64,000 bases of DNA from positions 747,964-811,963 of the forward strand of contig NZ_KK211140.1 of the NCBI RefSeq assembly GCF_000620465.1. The letters run 5' to 3'. The stretch is from Ralstonia sp. UNC404CL21Col. Lineage in GTDB: Bacteria; Pseudomonadota; Gammaproteobacteria; Burkholderiales; Burkholderiaceae. Position 1 is the first letter of the stretch; each line of letters starts with the position of its first letter. Positions 52,557 to 61,379 of the stretch are shown here, piece by piece. The notes beneath the pieces are model-generated. The model ran no database searches. It was not told the DNA's origin and saw nothing but the letters and a program-made list of their open reading frames with translations. The position numbers and the translations under genes are program-made.

Positions 52557-55256
52557 TCAGCGCATCCACGGCGCGTCGGCCATGGTCGCGTGTTTGCCGT
52601 AGCGTGCAGCCGCCTCACGCACCACGGCGTGATCCAGTTCACCGTCGTCGGCGAGCGCCTTCAGTGCGGCGATGACGATGGACGCGCGGTCCACTTCGAA
52701 GAACGCGCGCAGCGCCCGGCGGGAATCGCTGCGGCCGAAGCCGTCGGTGCCGAGCGTGACGTAGCGGCGCGGCACGTGCGCACGGATCAGCTCGGGCACG
52801 GCGCGCACATAGTCGGTGGCCGCGACGACGGGGCCGCGCGATGCGCGCAAGACGGTTTCCACATACGACGGCGCGGCTTTTTCGCCCAGGCGGGCAACGC
52901 GCTCCACAGCGATGGCTTCGCGGTGCAGCTCGGAAAAGCTCGTGACGCTCCAGGTGGCCGCGTCGATGTTCCAGTCGTCCTTGAGCATCTGCGCAGCGGC
53001 CATGACTTCGCCCAGGATGGCGCCCGATCCGAGCAACTGCACGCGCGCGGTCGGCAGGCTTTGCGGGGCCAGCGGATACATCCCTTTGAGAATGCCCTCG
53101 CGCAGATCGCGATCCGGCATCGACGGCTGCGCGTAGTTCTCGTTCGTCACCGTGAGGTAGTAGAACGTGTCTTCCTGGCGCTCCAGCATCGCGCGCATGC
53201 CTTCGTCGAGGATGACGGCCACCTCGTAGGCAAATGCCGGGTCCCACGCACGGCAGTTGGGCACCGTGGATGCGGCAAGGTGGCTCGCGCCGTCCTGATG
53301 CTGGAGGCCCTCTCCGCCGAGCGTTGTCTTGCCCGCCGTGGCACCGATCAGGAAGCCGCGCGCGCGTTGGTCTGCCGCTGCCCAGATGAGATCGCCAATG
53401 CGCTGGAAGCCGAACATCGAGTAGTAGATGTAGAACGGCAGCATCGGCAGATCGTGCGTGCTGTAGGCGGTGGCGGCAGCAATCCACGACGAGATGGCGC
53501 CGGCTTCCGAGATGCCTTCCTCCAGTATCTGCCCGCCCGTGTCTTCGCGGTAATACAGCATCGAACCCAGATCTTCCGGTTCGTATTGCTGGCCCAGCGG
53601 CGAATAGATGCCGACCTGGCGGAACATGCTCGCCATGCCGAACGTGCGCGCCTCGTCCGCCACCACCGGCACCATGCGCGGGCCCAGCGTGTCGTCTTTC
53701 AGCAGGTTGCCGAACATCCGCACGATGGCCATCGTGGTCGACATCTCGCGGCCTTCGGCTTGCAGCGCGAATTGTCCCCAGGATGGCAACGCAGGCACGG
53801 TCAGCGCCTGTGTTGCCGCCTTCCGCCGTCTGGGCAGATAGCCTCCGAGGGCAGCCCGGCGTGCATGCAGGTATTGCATCTCCGGGCTGTTTGGCGCTGG
53901 CTTGTAGAACTTCAATTGCTCGACATCGGTGTCCGACAGCGGCAGGCGGAAGCGGTCGCGAAACGCCTTGAGCTGATCGACATCGAGCTTCTTCTGCTGG
54001 TGCGTCGTCATCCGGCCTTGCCCAACGCTGCCCATGCCGAAGCCCTTCATCGTCTTGGCGAGGATCACCGTGGGCTGGCCGGTGTGCTGCAGTGCGCGGG
54101 CGTAGGCGGCGTGGAGCTTGCGCACGTCGTGGCCGCCGCGGCGCAGGCGGTCGATGTCTTCGTTGCTGAAATGCGAGACGAGCGCGGCAAGCTCGGGGTT
54201 CTGGCCAAAGAAGCGCTCCCGGTTGTAGGCGCCGTCGTTGGCGGAGAAGGTCTGGAACTGGCCGTCGACGGTCTGCGCGAATGCACGCAGCAAGGCCCCC
54301 GAATGGTCGCGGGCGAAGAGGGCATCCCAGTCCGAACCCCACAGCACCTTGATGACGTTCCAGCCCGCGCCGGTGAACTGCGCTTCCAGTTCGTCGACGA
54401 TGCGGCCGTTGCCGCGCACAGGGCCGTCGAGCCGCTGCAGGTTGCAGTTGATGACGAACACGATGTTGTCGAGCCGCTCGCGCGCCGCCAGCGACAGCGC
54501 GCCGATCGATTCCGGCTCGTCCATTTCACCGTCGCCAAAGAAGCCCCACACCTTGCGTTCGGTGGTGTGCAGCAGGCCGCGGTTGTGCAGGTAGCGCATG
54601 AAGCGCGCCTGGTAGATCGCATTGATCGGCCCGATGCCCATCGACCCGGTCGGGAACTGCCAGAACTCGGGCATCAACCACGGATGCGGATAGGAGCACA
54701 GCCCGGGTCCCGTGATTTCGCGCCGATAGTGTTCGAGATGTGCCTCGTCGAGAAACCCTTCGAGATACGCCCGCGCATAGACGCCGGGCGACGCGTGCGG
54801 CTGGAAGTAGACGAGATCGCCGCCGTGCGCCGCGTTGTCTGCTCGGAAGAAATGATTGAAGCCGACTTCGAACAGATCGGCGGCCGATGCGTAGCTGGCG
54901 ATGTGCCCGCCCAGCTCGCCGTAGGCCTGGTTGGCGCGCACGACCATGGCGAGCGCGTTCCAGCGCAGCGCGGCGGCCAGCCGCTCTTCGGTATCGATAT
55001 CACCGGGATACGGCGGCTGCGCTTCAACGGGGATCGTGTTGGCGTAGGGCGTAACGCGGGCGAGGGCGGTGCCGACGCCCAGCGTTGCGGCGCGTTCCGC
55101 CAGGCGGTCGAACAGGAACTGCGCGCGCGCGGTGCCGGCATGCTGGACGACGGCCTCCAGCGCGTCGAGCCATTCGGCGGTTTCCCCTGGGTCGCTGTCT
55201 TCGATGCGGTGCGCGAGGGAGCGCATCGACGCGGCGCCGGTCGATAAATCCGTCAT
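52557..55256 (-). CDS. Homodimeric E1 of a pyruvate/2-oxobutyrate dehydrogenase (AceE/MdeB type)
   Basis: The 899-residue thiamine-diphosphate enzyme matches AceE length. The ThDP motif is GFFGDGEMDEPES to NCNLQ. Other family stretches are FWQFPTGSMGIGPINAIYQ, KTMKGFGMG and LGTDGFGRSDSR. E1 decarboxylates a 2-oxoacid and transfers the acyl group to the lipoyl domain of an E2. No aceF or lpd gene is beside it, so it either borrows E2/E3 or is a paralogue with its own substrate. It lies 91 bp downstream of acdS on the same strand, which yields 2-oxobutyrate; MdeB of Pseudomonas putida is an E1 for that acid. Substrate assignment is inference. Confidence 0.9.
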   Translation of the reverse strand: MTDLSTGAASMRSLAHRIEDSDPGETAEWLDALEAVVQHAGTARAQFLFDRLAERAATLGVGTALARVTPYANTIPVEAQPPYPGDIDTEERLAAALRWNALAMVVRANQAYGELGGHIASYASAADLFEVGFNHFFRADNAAHGGDLVYFQPHASPGVYARAYLEGFLDEAHLEHYRREITGPGLCSYPHPWLMPEFWQFPTGSMGIGPINAIYQARFMRYLHNRGLLHTTERKVWGFFGDGEMDEPESIGALSLAARERLDNIVFVINCNLQRLDGPVRGNGRIVDELEAQFTGAGWNVIKVLWGSDWDALFARDHSGALLRAFAQTVDGQFQTFSANDGAYNRERFFGQNPELAALVSHFSNEDIDRLRRGGHDVRKLHAAYARALQHTGQPTVILAKTMKGFGMGSVGQGRMTTHQQKKLDVDQLKAFRDRFRLPLSDTDVEQLKFYKPAPNSPEMQYLHARRAALGGYLPRRRKAATQALTVPALPSWGQFALQAEGREMSTTMAIVRMFGNLLKDDTLGPRMVPVVADEARTFGMASMFRQVGIYSPLGQQYEPEDLGSMLYYREDTGGQILEEGISEAGAISSWIAAATAYSTHDLPMLPFYIYYSMFGFQRIGDLIWAAADQRARGFLIGATAGKTTLGGEGLQHQDGASHLAASTVPNCRAWDPAFAYEVAVILDEGMRAMLERQEDTFYYLTVTNENYAQPSMPDRDLREGILKGMYPLAPQSLPTARVQLLGSGAILGEVMAAAQMLKDDWNIDAATWSVTSFSELHREAIAVERVARLGEKAAPSYVETVLRASRGPVVAATDYVRAVPELIRAHVPRRYVTLGTDGFGRSDSRRALRAFFEVDRASIVIAALKALADDGELDHAVVREAAARYGKHATMADAPWMR

Positions 55257-55347
55257 GACGGGTCCTGCCTGAAGGAAGGATGGGAAGGCGGGCCGTGATC
55301 ATGCGATGCACGCCCGCGCCCGGATGCGCCGCCGCGGCGGCGCTGCA

Positions 55348-56364
55348 TCAACCGTTGCGGAAGATGAAGCTGTATGCGTTGAGCGCCGGCACGCCGCCCA
55401 GGTGGGCGTAGAGCACGCGCGAGCCTTCAGGAAATTCACCGTTGCGCACCATGTCGATCATGCCGTGCATGGATTTCCCTTCGTACACGGGGTCGGTCAA
55501 CATGGCTTCCTGGCGTGCGCACAGGCGAATGGCTTCCAGCGTGCCTTCATTGGGCAAGCCGTATTCCGGGCCGCCGTAGCGCGTGTCGAGCACCACGTCC
55601 TTCTCCGTGATGTTTCGGCCGAGGTCGACCAGTTCGGCGGTGTGCTGTGCGATGCGGAGGATCTGCGCGCGCGTCTGTTCCGGCTTGGCCGAGGCGTCGA
55701 TACCGATCACCTTGTCGGCCCGGCCATCCGCCGCAAAGCCGACGACCATGCCGGCTTGCGTGCTGCCCGTGACCGAGCAGACGACGATGTAGTCGAACTT
55801 GAAGCCCAGCTGCGCTTCCTGCTGGCGCACTTCTTCGGCAAAGCCGACAAAGCCCAGGCCGCCGAGCGGGTGTTCGGAGCAGCCGGCCGGAATCGGGAAC
55901 GGCTTGCCGCCGCGCTTGCGCACGTCTTCCATGGCCTGTTCCCAGCTGGGCCGGATGCCGATGTCGAAGCCTGCGGCATCGAGGCGCACGTCGGCGCCCA
56001 TGATGCGCGACATCTCGATATTGCCGACGCGGTCGTACACGGCGTCGGAGTAGTTCACCCAGTTTTCCTGCACCAGCACGCACTTGAGGCCAAGGTGCGC
56101 GGCCACGGCGGCCACCTGGCGCGTCTGGTTCGACTGAATCCCGCCAATGGACACCAGCGTGTCATACCCGCCTTCCAGCGCTTCCGGGATCAGGTATTCC
56201 AGCTTGCGCGTCTTGTTGCCGCCGAAGGCCAGGCCGCTGTTGCAGTCTTCGCGCTTGGCAAACAGCTCCACCTTGCCGCCCAGATGCGCGCTCAATCGTT
56301 TCAGCGGCTGGATGGGCGTCGGGCCGAACGTCAGGGGATAACGGGGAAATCGCTGCAGGTTCAT
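55348..56364 (-). CDS. acdS: 1-Aminocyclopropane-1-carboxylate deaminase
   Basis: AcdS splits ACC, the plant ethylene precursor, into 2-oxobutyrate and ammonia. The 338-residue length equals the standard. All residues that separate true ACC deaminases from D-cysteine desulfhydrases are present: PLP Lys51, Ser78, Tyr268, Tyr294, Glu295 and Leu322. The divergent AcdR gene confirms the locus. ACC deaminase is common in plant-associated or rhizosphere bacteria. It probably shares a transcript with the E1 gene downstream. Confidence 0.96.
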   Translation of the reverse strand: MNLQRFPRYPLTFGPTPIQPLKRLSAHLGGKVELFAKREDCNSGLAFGGNKTRKLEYLIPEALEGGYDTLVSIGGIQSNQTRQVAAVAAHLGLKCVLVQENWVNYSDAVYDRVGNIEMSRIMGADVRLDAAGFDIGIRPSWEQAMEDVRKRGGKPFPIPAGCSEHPLGGLGFVGFAEEVRQQEAQLGFKFDYIVVCSVTGSTQAGMVVGFAADGRADKVIGIDASAKPEQTRAQILRIAQHTAELVDLGRNITEKDVVLDTRYGGPEYGLPNEGTLEAIRLCARQEAMLTDPVYEGKSMHGMIDMVRNGEFPEGSRVLYAHLGGVPALNAYSFIFRNG

Positions 56365-56509
56365 GAGGTGGCTCCTTCAGTGCCGCAAATGGCGGGATGT
56401 CGGAAACCAATGGTACGCAGAACGCCGCGAAATGAGGTTGCAAAGATCGTCTACTATCCAGAACGTAGCTGGCTGTAGATCAGTTAGCGAATCTCTTTAT
56501 TTCTTGAAA

Positions 56510-57031
56510 ATGAAAAAGAGCGAAACAAAATTGCAGGAAGATTCTGACGCGTCGGCAGCTTCGGCGCGCCACGCCTTGGATCGCACCGATCGCGCGATTC
56601 TCCGGGCGCTCCAGCGCGATGCGTCCATCTCCAACGTGGCCCTGGCGGCCAAGGTGAACCTCAGCCCGCCGGCCTGCCTGCGCCGCGTGGAACGGCTCAA
56701 GGAGCTGGGGCTGATCAAGGGGATTGTTGCGCTGCTCGATCCGCGGGCGCTGGATCTGGGGTCGCTGGTGATGATTGGCGTCGTGCTGGATCGCTCGACG
56801 CCGGAATCGTTCACCGCATTCGAGAAAGCGGTGCAGAAGGTGCCCGGTTGCCTGGAGTGTCACGTCGTGACGGGCGAATTCGATTACTTCATGCTCGTGC
56901 GCACGAAAGACAACGAAGGCTACAACCGGCTCCATGCCGAACAGCTGCTGTATCTGCCGGGCGTGCGGCAGATCCGGACGTTCATGGTGCTCAAGCAGGT
57001 GCTGTCGACGACGGAGCTGCCGGTGGCGTAG
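56510..57031 (+). CDS. acdR: Lrp/AsnC-family regulator of ACC deaminase
   Basis: The 173-residue protein has an N-terminal polar extension, an Lrp-type helix-turn-helix (LQRDASISNVALAAKVNLSP) and an AsnC ligand domain (about 85-165, ending VLKQVLSTTELPVA). It is divergent from acdS with 145 bp between, as in other acdS loci, where AcdR activates acdS. In the spacer GGTTGCAAAGATCG around 56432-56445 may be part of an Lrp box. The start at 56510 is preferred to in-frame upstream starts that overlap acdS control DNA. Confidence 0.93.
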   Translation: MKKSETKLQEDSDASAASARHALDRTDRAILRALQRDASISNVALAAKVNLSPPACLRRVERLKELGLIKGIVALLDPRALDLGSLVMIGVVLDRSTPESFTAFEKAVQKVPGCLECHVVTGEFDYFMLVRTKDNEGYNRLHAEQLLYLPGVRQIRTFMVLKQVLSTTELPVA

Positions 57032-57048
57032 CCGGGCGGGGCTGAGGC

Positions 57049-58527
57049 TCAGCCCTTGCGCTGCTCCATCAGGCGGTTCCACAGCATGCCCGCCCGGTTG
57101 CCGCTCCTGCAATACGCGAGGATGGGCTTGGGCAGCGTGTCGACCAAGGCGCCGAACGCGGCAACGTCTGCATCGCCAATGCCATTCGGCTCGACGGGCA
57201 GGTAGCGCGCTTCCAGGCCCAGTTCGCGCGCGGCGGCGGCAATGTCCTCGAAGGCGGGCTGGTCGCTGCTTTCGCCATCTGGGCGGTTGCAGATGACCGA
57301 GCGGAAACCTGCATTGCGGATGGTCTTCAGATCGGCCGGCATGATTTGCCGCGATGCGGTCAACCCGCTCGATGCCGTGGCGCGGCATTGCTCGATCGCT
57401 CGCTGGAAGCATGCAGCGGCAAAGTCGACGTCCTGTTCGGTCGCAAAGCGGCCCAGGCTGATGCGGACGGTGCGGCCTGCGGCATCGGCATCCAGGCCGA
57501 TGGCCGTCAGCACGTGCGAGGGCGTGCCTGCTGCAGAGTTGCACGCCGACGTGGACGACACGGCAAGGTCGTCGCCCAGCATCATCGGCATGAAGCCCGG
57601 CGCGTTGACCGTCAGGCTGAGGGTGTGCGGAATGCGTCGTGCCACATCGGCGTTCTGCACCACGTCGCCGAGAGCGAGCACCGCTGCCTTCAGCCGCTGG
57701 CTCAGCGCAGCAATGCGGGCGGTTTCGTGCTCCAGTTCTGCCGCAGCCAACTCGCACGCCACGCCCATCCCGACAATCTGATGCGTCGCCAGCGTGCCCG
57801 AGCGCAGGCCGCGCTCATGGCCGCCGCCGTGGATTTGCGGTGCAATGCGCGAGGCGATGTCGCGGCGGACATACAGCGCGCCGATCCCCTTGGGGCCATA
57901 CACCTTGTGGGCGGACATCGACAGCATGTCGATGCCGAGCGCGCGCACATCGATCGGCGTCTTGCCGAGTGCCTGTGCAGCGTCGACGTGGAACAGCGCG
58001 CCAGCGGCATGCACGATCTGCGCGATCGCGCCAACGTCGGTCAGCGTGCCCAGCTCGTTGTTCACCAGCATGAGCGAGACGAGCCCGGTGGCGGGCGTCA
58101 TTGCAGCGGCGACCGCTTCGGGCGTTATTTCGCCGTCGCGTGTCGGCGAGAGATACGTGACCGAACAGCCGCGCGTCGACAGGTTCGCCATCGTGTCGAG
58201 AATGGCCTTGTGTTCGATGCGGCTGGTGATGAGGTGGCGCTTGCCGGTGGCGGCGTCTGCGTAGCCCTTCAGCGCGAGGTTGTTGGATTCGGTGGCGCCC
58301 GACGTCCAGATGATTTCGTCGGCATCGGCGCCGATAAGCGCGGCAACTTGCTCGCGCGCTTGCTCGACCTTGTTCCGCGCGACGCGGCCGGTCGCATGCG
58401 AACTCGATGCAGGGTTGCCGAAGGCGCCTTCCATGCCAAGGCAGGCGGTCATGGCTGCAATCACGCGCGGGTCTGCCGGCGTGGTGGCCGCGTAGTCCAG
58501 GTAGTGGAGGGTATTGCTGTCGCTCAT
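57049..58527 (-). CDS. Cysteine desulfurase fused to a C-terminal DUF442 sulfurtransferase/phosphatase-like domain
   Basis: Residues 1-382 are a class V PLP enzyme of the NifS/IscS type: LDYAATTPADP at the start, PLP Lys208 in SMSAHKVYGPKG, and the persulfide Cys329 in STSACNSAAGTPSHVL. Residues about 383-492 form a DUF442 (TIGR01244-type) domain with a rhodanese-like active loop at Cys473, AYCRSGNRAG. Such domains normally occur alone or fused to persulfide dioxygenases. The fusion suggests direct hand-off of sulfur from Cys329 to Cys473. Start chosen at 58527 (MSDSNTLHYL). The divergent Lrp-type gene probably regulates it. Confidence 0.9.
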   Translation of the reverse strand: MSDSNTLHYLDYAATTPADPRVIAAMTACLGMEGAFGNPASSSHATGRVARNKVEQAREQVAALIGADADEIIWTSGATESNNLALKGYADAATGKRHLITSRIEHKAILDTMANLSTRGCSVTYLSPTRDGEITPEAVAAAMTPATGLVSLMLVNNELGTLTDVGAIAQIVHAAGALFHVDAAQALGKTPIDVRALGIDMLSMSAHKVYGPKGIGALYVRRDIASRIAPQIHGGGHERGLRSGTLATHQIVGMGVACELAAAELEHETARIAALSQRLKAAVLALGDVVQNADVARRIPHTLSLTVNAPGFMPMMLGDDLAVSSTSACNSAAGTPSHVLTAIGLDADAAGRTVRISLGRFATEQDVDFAAACFQRAIEQCRATASSGLTASRQIMPADLKTIRNAGFRSVICNRPDGESSDQPAFEDIAAAARELGLEARYLPVEPNGIGDADVAAFGALVDTLPKPILAYCRSGNRAGMLWNRLMEQRKG

Positions 58528-58621
58528 TTCGTTTCTGTGCTGCGGTGGATGCTGGGAAAATGATACGGCGGACAGCCCAGAAAAATAATTCAAAGTTTCC
58601 TGTGAATTCCTCGATATGGTG

Positions 58622-58664
58622 GGGAATATTCCCTAAAATTCAGCTTCCATAGAAGAAAATTTCT
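58622..58664. promoter_or_regulatory. Dyads between the desulfurase fusion and the Lrp-type gene
   Basis: GGGAATATTCCC (58622-58633) is a perfect 12-bp palindrome, and AGAAA-A-TTTCT (58654-58664) is a second dyad, in an AT-rich stretch of a 145-bp divergent spacer. They are candidate Lrp-type operators. Confidence 0.55.
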
Positions 58665-58672
58665 CTACCGAA

Positions 58673-59143
58673 ATGGATGCCATTGACCGCGAACTACTGA
58701 GGCTGTTGCAGGCCGATGCGACGCTGCCCGTCGCAGAGCTAGCGCAGCGCGTGAATCTCTCGCAAACACCGTGCTGGAAGCGGGTGCAGCGGCTCAAGGA
58801 CACGGGCGTCATCCGGGCCCAGGTGGCGCTGTGCGACGCGCGCAAGCTGGGCGTCGGCACCACGGTGTTCGTGGCCGTGCGCACCGATCAACACACCGAG
58901 AAATGGGCGCAGCGTTTCACGCAGGTGGTGCGCGATATGCCCGAGGTGGTGGAGGTCTACCGGATGAGCGGCGAGATGGACTATCTGCTGCGCGTCGCGG
59001 TGGCCGGCATCGAAGACTATGACCGCGTGTACAAGCACCTCATCAAGTCCGTGCCGCTGTCGGATGTGAGTTCATCGTTCTCGATGGAGCAGATCAAGTA
59101 TTCGACGGCGCTGCCCGTGCGGGATGGGGGGCAGGGGGATTGA
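58673..59143 (+). CDS. Lrp/AsnC-family transcriptional regulator
   Basis: The 156-residue protein starts MDAIDRELLRLLQADATLPV and has the helix-turn-helix AELAQRVNLSQTPCWKRVQRL and an AsnC ligand domain (about 65-150). It is divergent from the desulfurase fusion and should control it, possibly in response to cysteine or another sulfur amino acid (CutR/CuyR/DecR-type regulators do so). The effector is not proven. Confidence 0.9.
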   Translation: MDAIDRELLRLLQADATLPVAELAQRVNLSQTPCWKRVQRLKDTGVIRAQVALCDARKLGVGTTVFVAVRTDQHTEKWAQRFTQVVRDMPEVVEVYRMSGEMDYLLRVAVAGIEDYDRVYKHLIKSVPLSDVSSSFSMEQIKYSTALPVRDGGQGD

Positions 59144-59198
59144 GGGCTTGGGTGGCGCGCCAAGCAGTTGGTTGTATCGCGGCTGAACGTGGGGCTCG

Positions 59199-60257
59199 TC
59201 AGTGCTCCCGCGCCCAGCGTTCAACAAGTTCCGCCGGAATCGCCTGAAACACTTCATCAAAGCGCTTGCCGGTCAGCCGTTCGGCTTGCTTGAGCAGAAG
59301 CGCCACAGGGCTACTCGGCTCATGCGCCTCAAACCAGATCCGGGCGGCTTGAATGGAGGCAAGGGCGGTATTACGGTCCATGATGGGCTCAGGTGGGTTG
59401 CTATCAAGCGGCGTTACTACCGAGCCCTCGATGGCGGTGCCCCTCAACCCTTGTGCGGCGGCCGGCGAGCGTTCCGAGACCGGAAGTGCAATCACAGCAG
59501 ATGCTGCCGGTGGTGACGCGCCAGTCACCGTATCCAGCAGGCGCAACAAGGTTCCCAAGTCAGGATAGTCGTCCGGAAGGTGATGTCGCGCCCAGGAGTC
59601 GATCGATGACGCAAAGGCTTGAGCCTCGTCCAGCGCGGACAGTACCGCGTCGTTTTGGTTGCGCAGTTCGTGGAGCTGGTGATGCACTGCCTCGGGTGCC
59701 AACGCGTCTGCTGCGCGTGCAGTGCTCAATGATCGCTCGACGTCGCGCACTCGCAGGCGTAACACGCCGTTGGTTGAGATCACTAGATCGCGCACGTCCT
59801 GCATCAGCCCTTGCGGGTCGGCCAACGCGGCCAGCGCGTTAGCGCGCACGGCCGGGTCGGGCTCACCGTCCACCACCACTTGCGGGTAGATGGTCTCCGG
59901 CCATGTCTCTAGCAATCGAGACAGAATGCACAGCCCGTCCCGCAACCCAATTGCCTGGTCCAACCGGACCCGGCAGCGCACCAGCAATATGAGGATACGA
60001 ATATCCCTCGTGCGCAGCAGCAGGCGACGGCAGTCTCGCTCCACTTCCGTCCAGTTGATTGCCTCGGGAGGGCTGACAAAATCACCATACTGAGCATCTT
60101 GCTTAGGCGTGACCTTGCCTTGCAGAAGAACGAATTCGGGGTCGTATTCCAGATCGTTTCCGCACGGGTGCGCCTCGGAGATGGGCTCCAACAGTTCGGG
60201 GAAGATCAAGGCACGGAGCGCGGGCTGCGCATCTTTGGTTTTCTTGCTGAAGAACAT
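59199..60257 (-). CDS. tssA: Type VI secretion system protein TssA
   Basis: TssA caps and organises sheath and tube assembly. The 352-residue protein has the ImpA_N domain at the start (LLEPISEAHPCGNDLEYDPEF to EVERDCRRLLLRTRDIRIL) and a helical C-terminal part ending LTGKRFDEVFQAIPAELVERWAREH. Length is like the short TssA1 class. It is the last gene of the T6SS block, 76 bp after tssG. Confidence 0.92.
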   Translation of the reverse strand: MFFSKKTKDAQPALRALIFPELLEPISEAHPCGNDLEYDPEFVLLQGKVTPKQDAQYGDFVSPPEAINWTEVERDCRRLLLRTRDIRILILLVRCRVRLDQAIGLRDGLCILSRLLETWPETIYPQVVVDGEPDPAVRANALAALADPQGLMQDVRDLVISTNGVLRLRVRDVERSLSTARAADALAPEAVHHQLHELRNQNDAVLSALDEAQAFASSIDSWARHHLPDDYPDLGTLLRLLDTVTGASPPAASAVIALPVSERSPAAAQGLRGTAIEGSVVTPLDSNPPEPIMDRNTALASIQAARIWFEAHEPSSPVALLLKQAERLTGKRFDEVFQAIPAELVERWAREH

Positions 60258-60333
60258 GTGATGAGTAAGCGGCGGCTATTGCGCCACCGCCATGTGGTCA
60301 TTTCGTTGGGCGGAGGGTTGTTGATGGAGCGTC

Positions 60334-61377
60334 TCAGTGCTTTGCGTACTGCTCCGGCTCGAACACCATGCCGGTAATGGCACGGCTGCGGTCAGGCTCG
60401 CCGAGCCAGGTCGACCATCCCAGGCGTTCCGATGAGCCGAGCACGGCTGGCGGAGCGGCGTCAGGAATCACCTGCAACTCAACCTCCCACACGAACTCGT
60501 AGCCAACGAACGAGCGCACCCATTCGATCAGCACGGGCAGGTCCCGTCCATTGGGCGTGAAATTCAGATACTGCTGCAGGTTCAACGGCCCGATGACGAG
60601 CCGAAATTTGTGCTGCCGATCTGGCACCATCTCGCCGAGCATGGCGCCTTGCCCCATCATGCTGGGCGGGCCCGGGTGCCCCAGCTGGGAAAGCTCATCG
60701 GGGTCAACCGCGATCCAATGCAGCACGAACTCATCAAGGCGCACCGGCACGCCAAAGAAATGGGCCAGCGTGGCGACAATGCCGTCCGGGCTGCGCGATT
60801 CGCGCACGTGGTGCGCGCTGGCGGCCAACCGCGCGTGCGGTGGTAGCGGGCTTCCTGCAATCTCGGCTGCATCGGACCCGGCCAGCCACCCGACATAGCG
60901 CGAGAACACCTCGTCATCCGGGCGATCCAGCCCCGCCGTTGACTGTGAATGCGCCCACGCTTGATAGAACTGCGTCAGCGCCCGGTGGTGGAACAGGTCC
61001 AGGAAATCCGCCGTGGTGGTGTCGCGATGTGCCTCCGTGCGCTCCCGCACGATTTCTGTGAAGTGAAGCGGCAAGGCACCATTCGGCCCCAGCATGCCCA
61101 GCCCGAATAGCTGGATCTTGAGCTTGCCCTGCACTTGCTGCAGCTGTGCGATTTCGCGCGGTGCAAACGTCAGGGAGGCCAGTTGCCCGATCCGGAAATG
61201 CTCGTCCTGTGGACGGCTTGCTTGGCCGATCGGTGGCAAATCGGGGCGATGTGCTGCCAGTTGACGTAACAGGCCCAAGAAACTAAACCGCCAGGGCTCG
61301 CTTTGCGCTGCGGATATCACTGGTATGGCCGGTGAGCCAGTTGTCGGCGGCGTGCTGTCGTCAAAGCCTCGATACAT
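60334..61377 (-). CDS. tssG: Type VI secretion baseplate subunit TssG
   Basis: TssG is a wedge component of the T6SS baseplate. The 347-residue protein has RFSFLGLLRQLAAHRPDLPP near the start, GLGMLGPNGALPLHFTE, DLFHHRALTQFYQAW and WIAVDPDELSQLG. The start at 61377 lies 2 bp after the tssF stop and fits tight coupling; an in-frame start at 61416 overlaps tssF and is less likely. Confidence 0.93.
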   Translation of the reverse strand: MYRGFDDSTPPTTGSPAIPVISAAQSEPWRFSFLGLLRQLAAHRPDLPPIGQASRPQDEHFRIGQLASLTFAPREIAQLQQVQGKLKIQLFGLGMLGPNGALPLHFTEIVRERTEAHRDTTTADFLDLFHHRALTQFYQAWAHSQSTAGLDRPDDEVFSRYVGWLAGSDAAEIAGSPLPPHARLAASAHHVRESRSPDGIVATLAHFFGVPVRLDEFVLHWIAVDPDELSQLGHPGPPSMMGQGAMLGEMVPDRQHKFRLVIGPLNLQQYLNFTPNGRDLPVLIEWVRSFVGYEFVWEVELQVIPDAAPPAVLGSSERLGWSTWLGEPDRSRAITGMVFEPEQYAKH

Positions 61378-61379
61378 GG

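Noticed and set aside
52590-55247. 885-codon open frame antisense to the E1 gene
   Set aside because: Same cause: third-position GC bias in the real gene removes stops on the opposite strand. The composition is unlike a real protein, and the E1 protein is intact.
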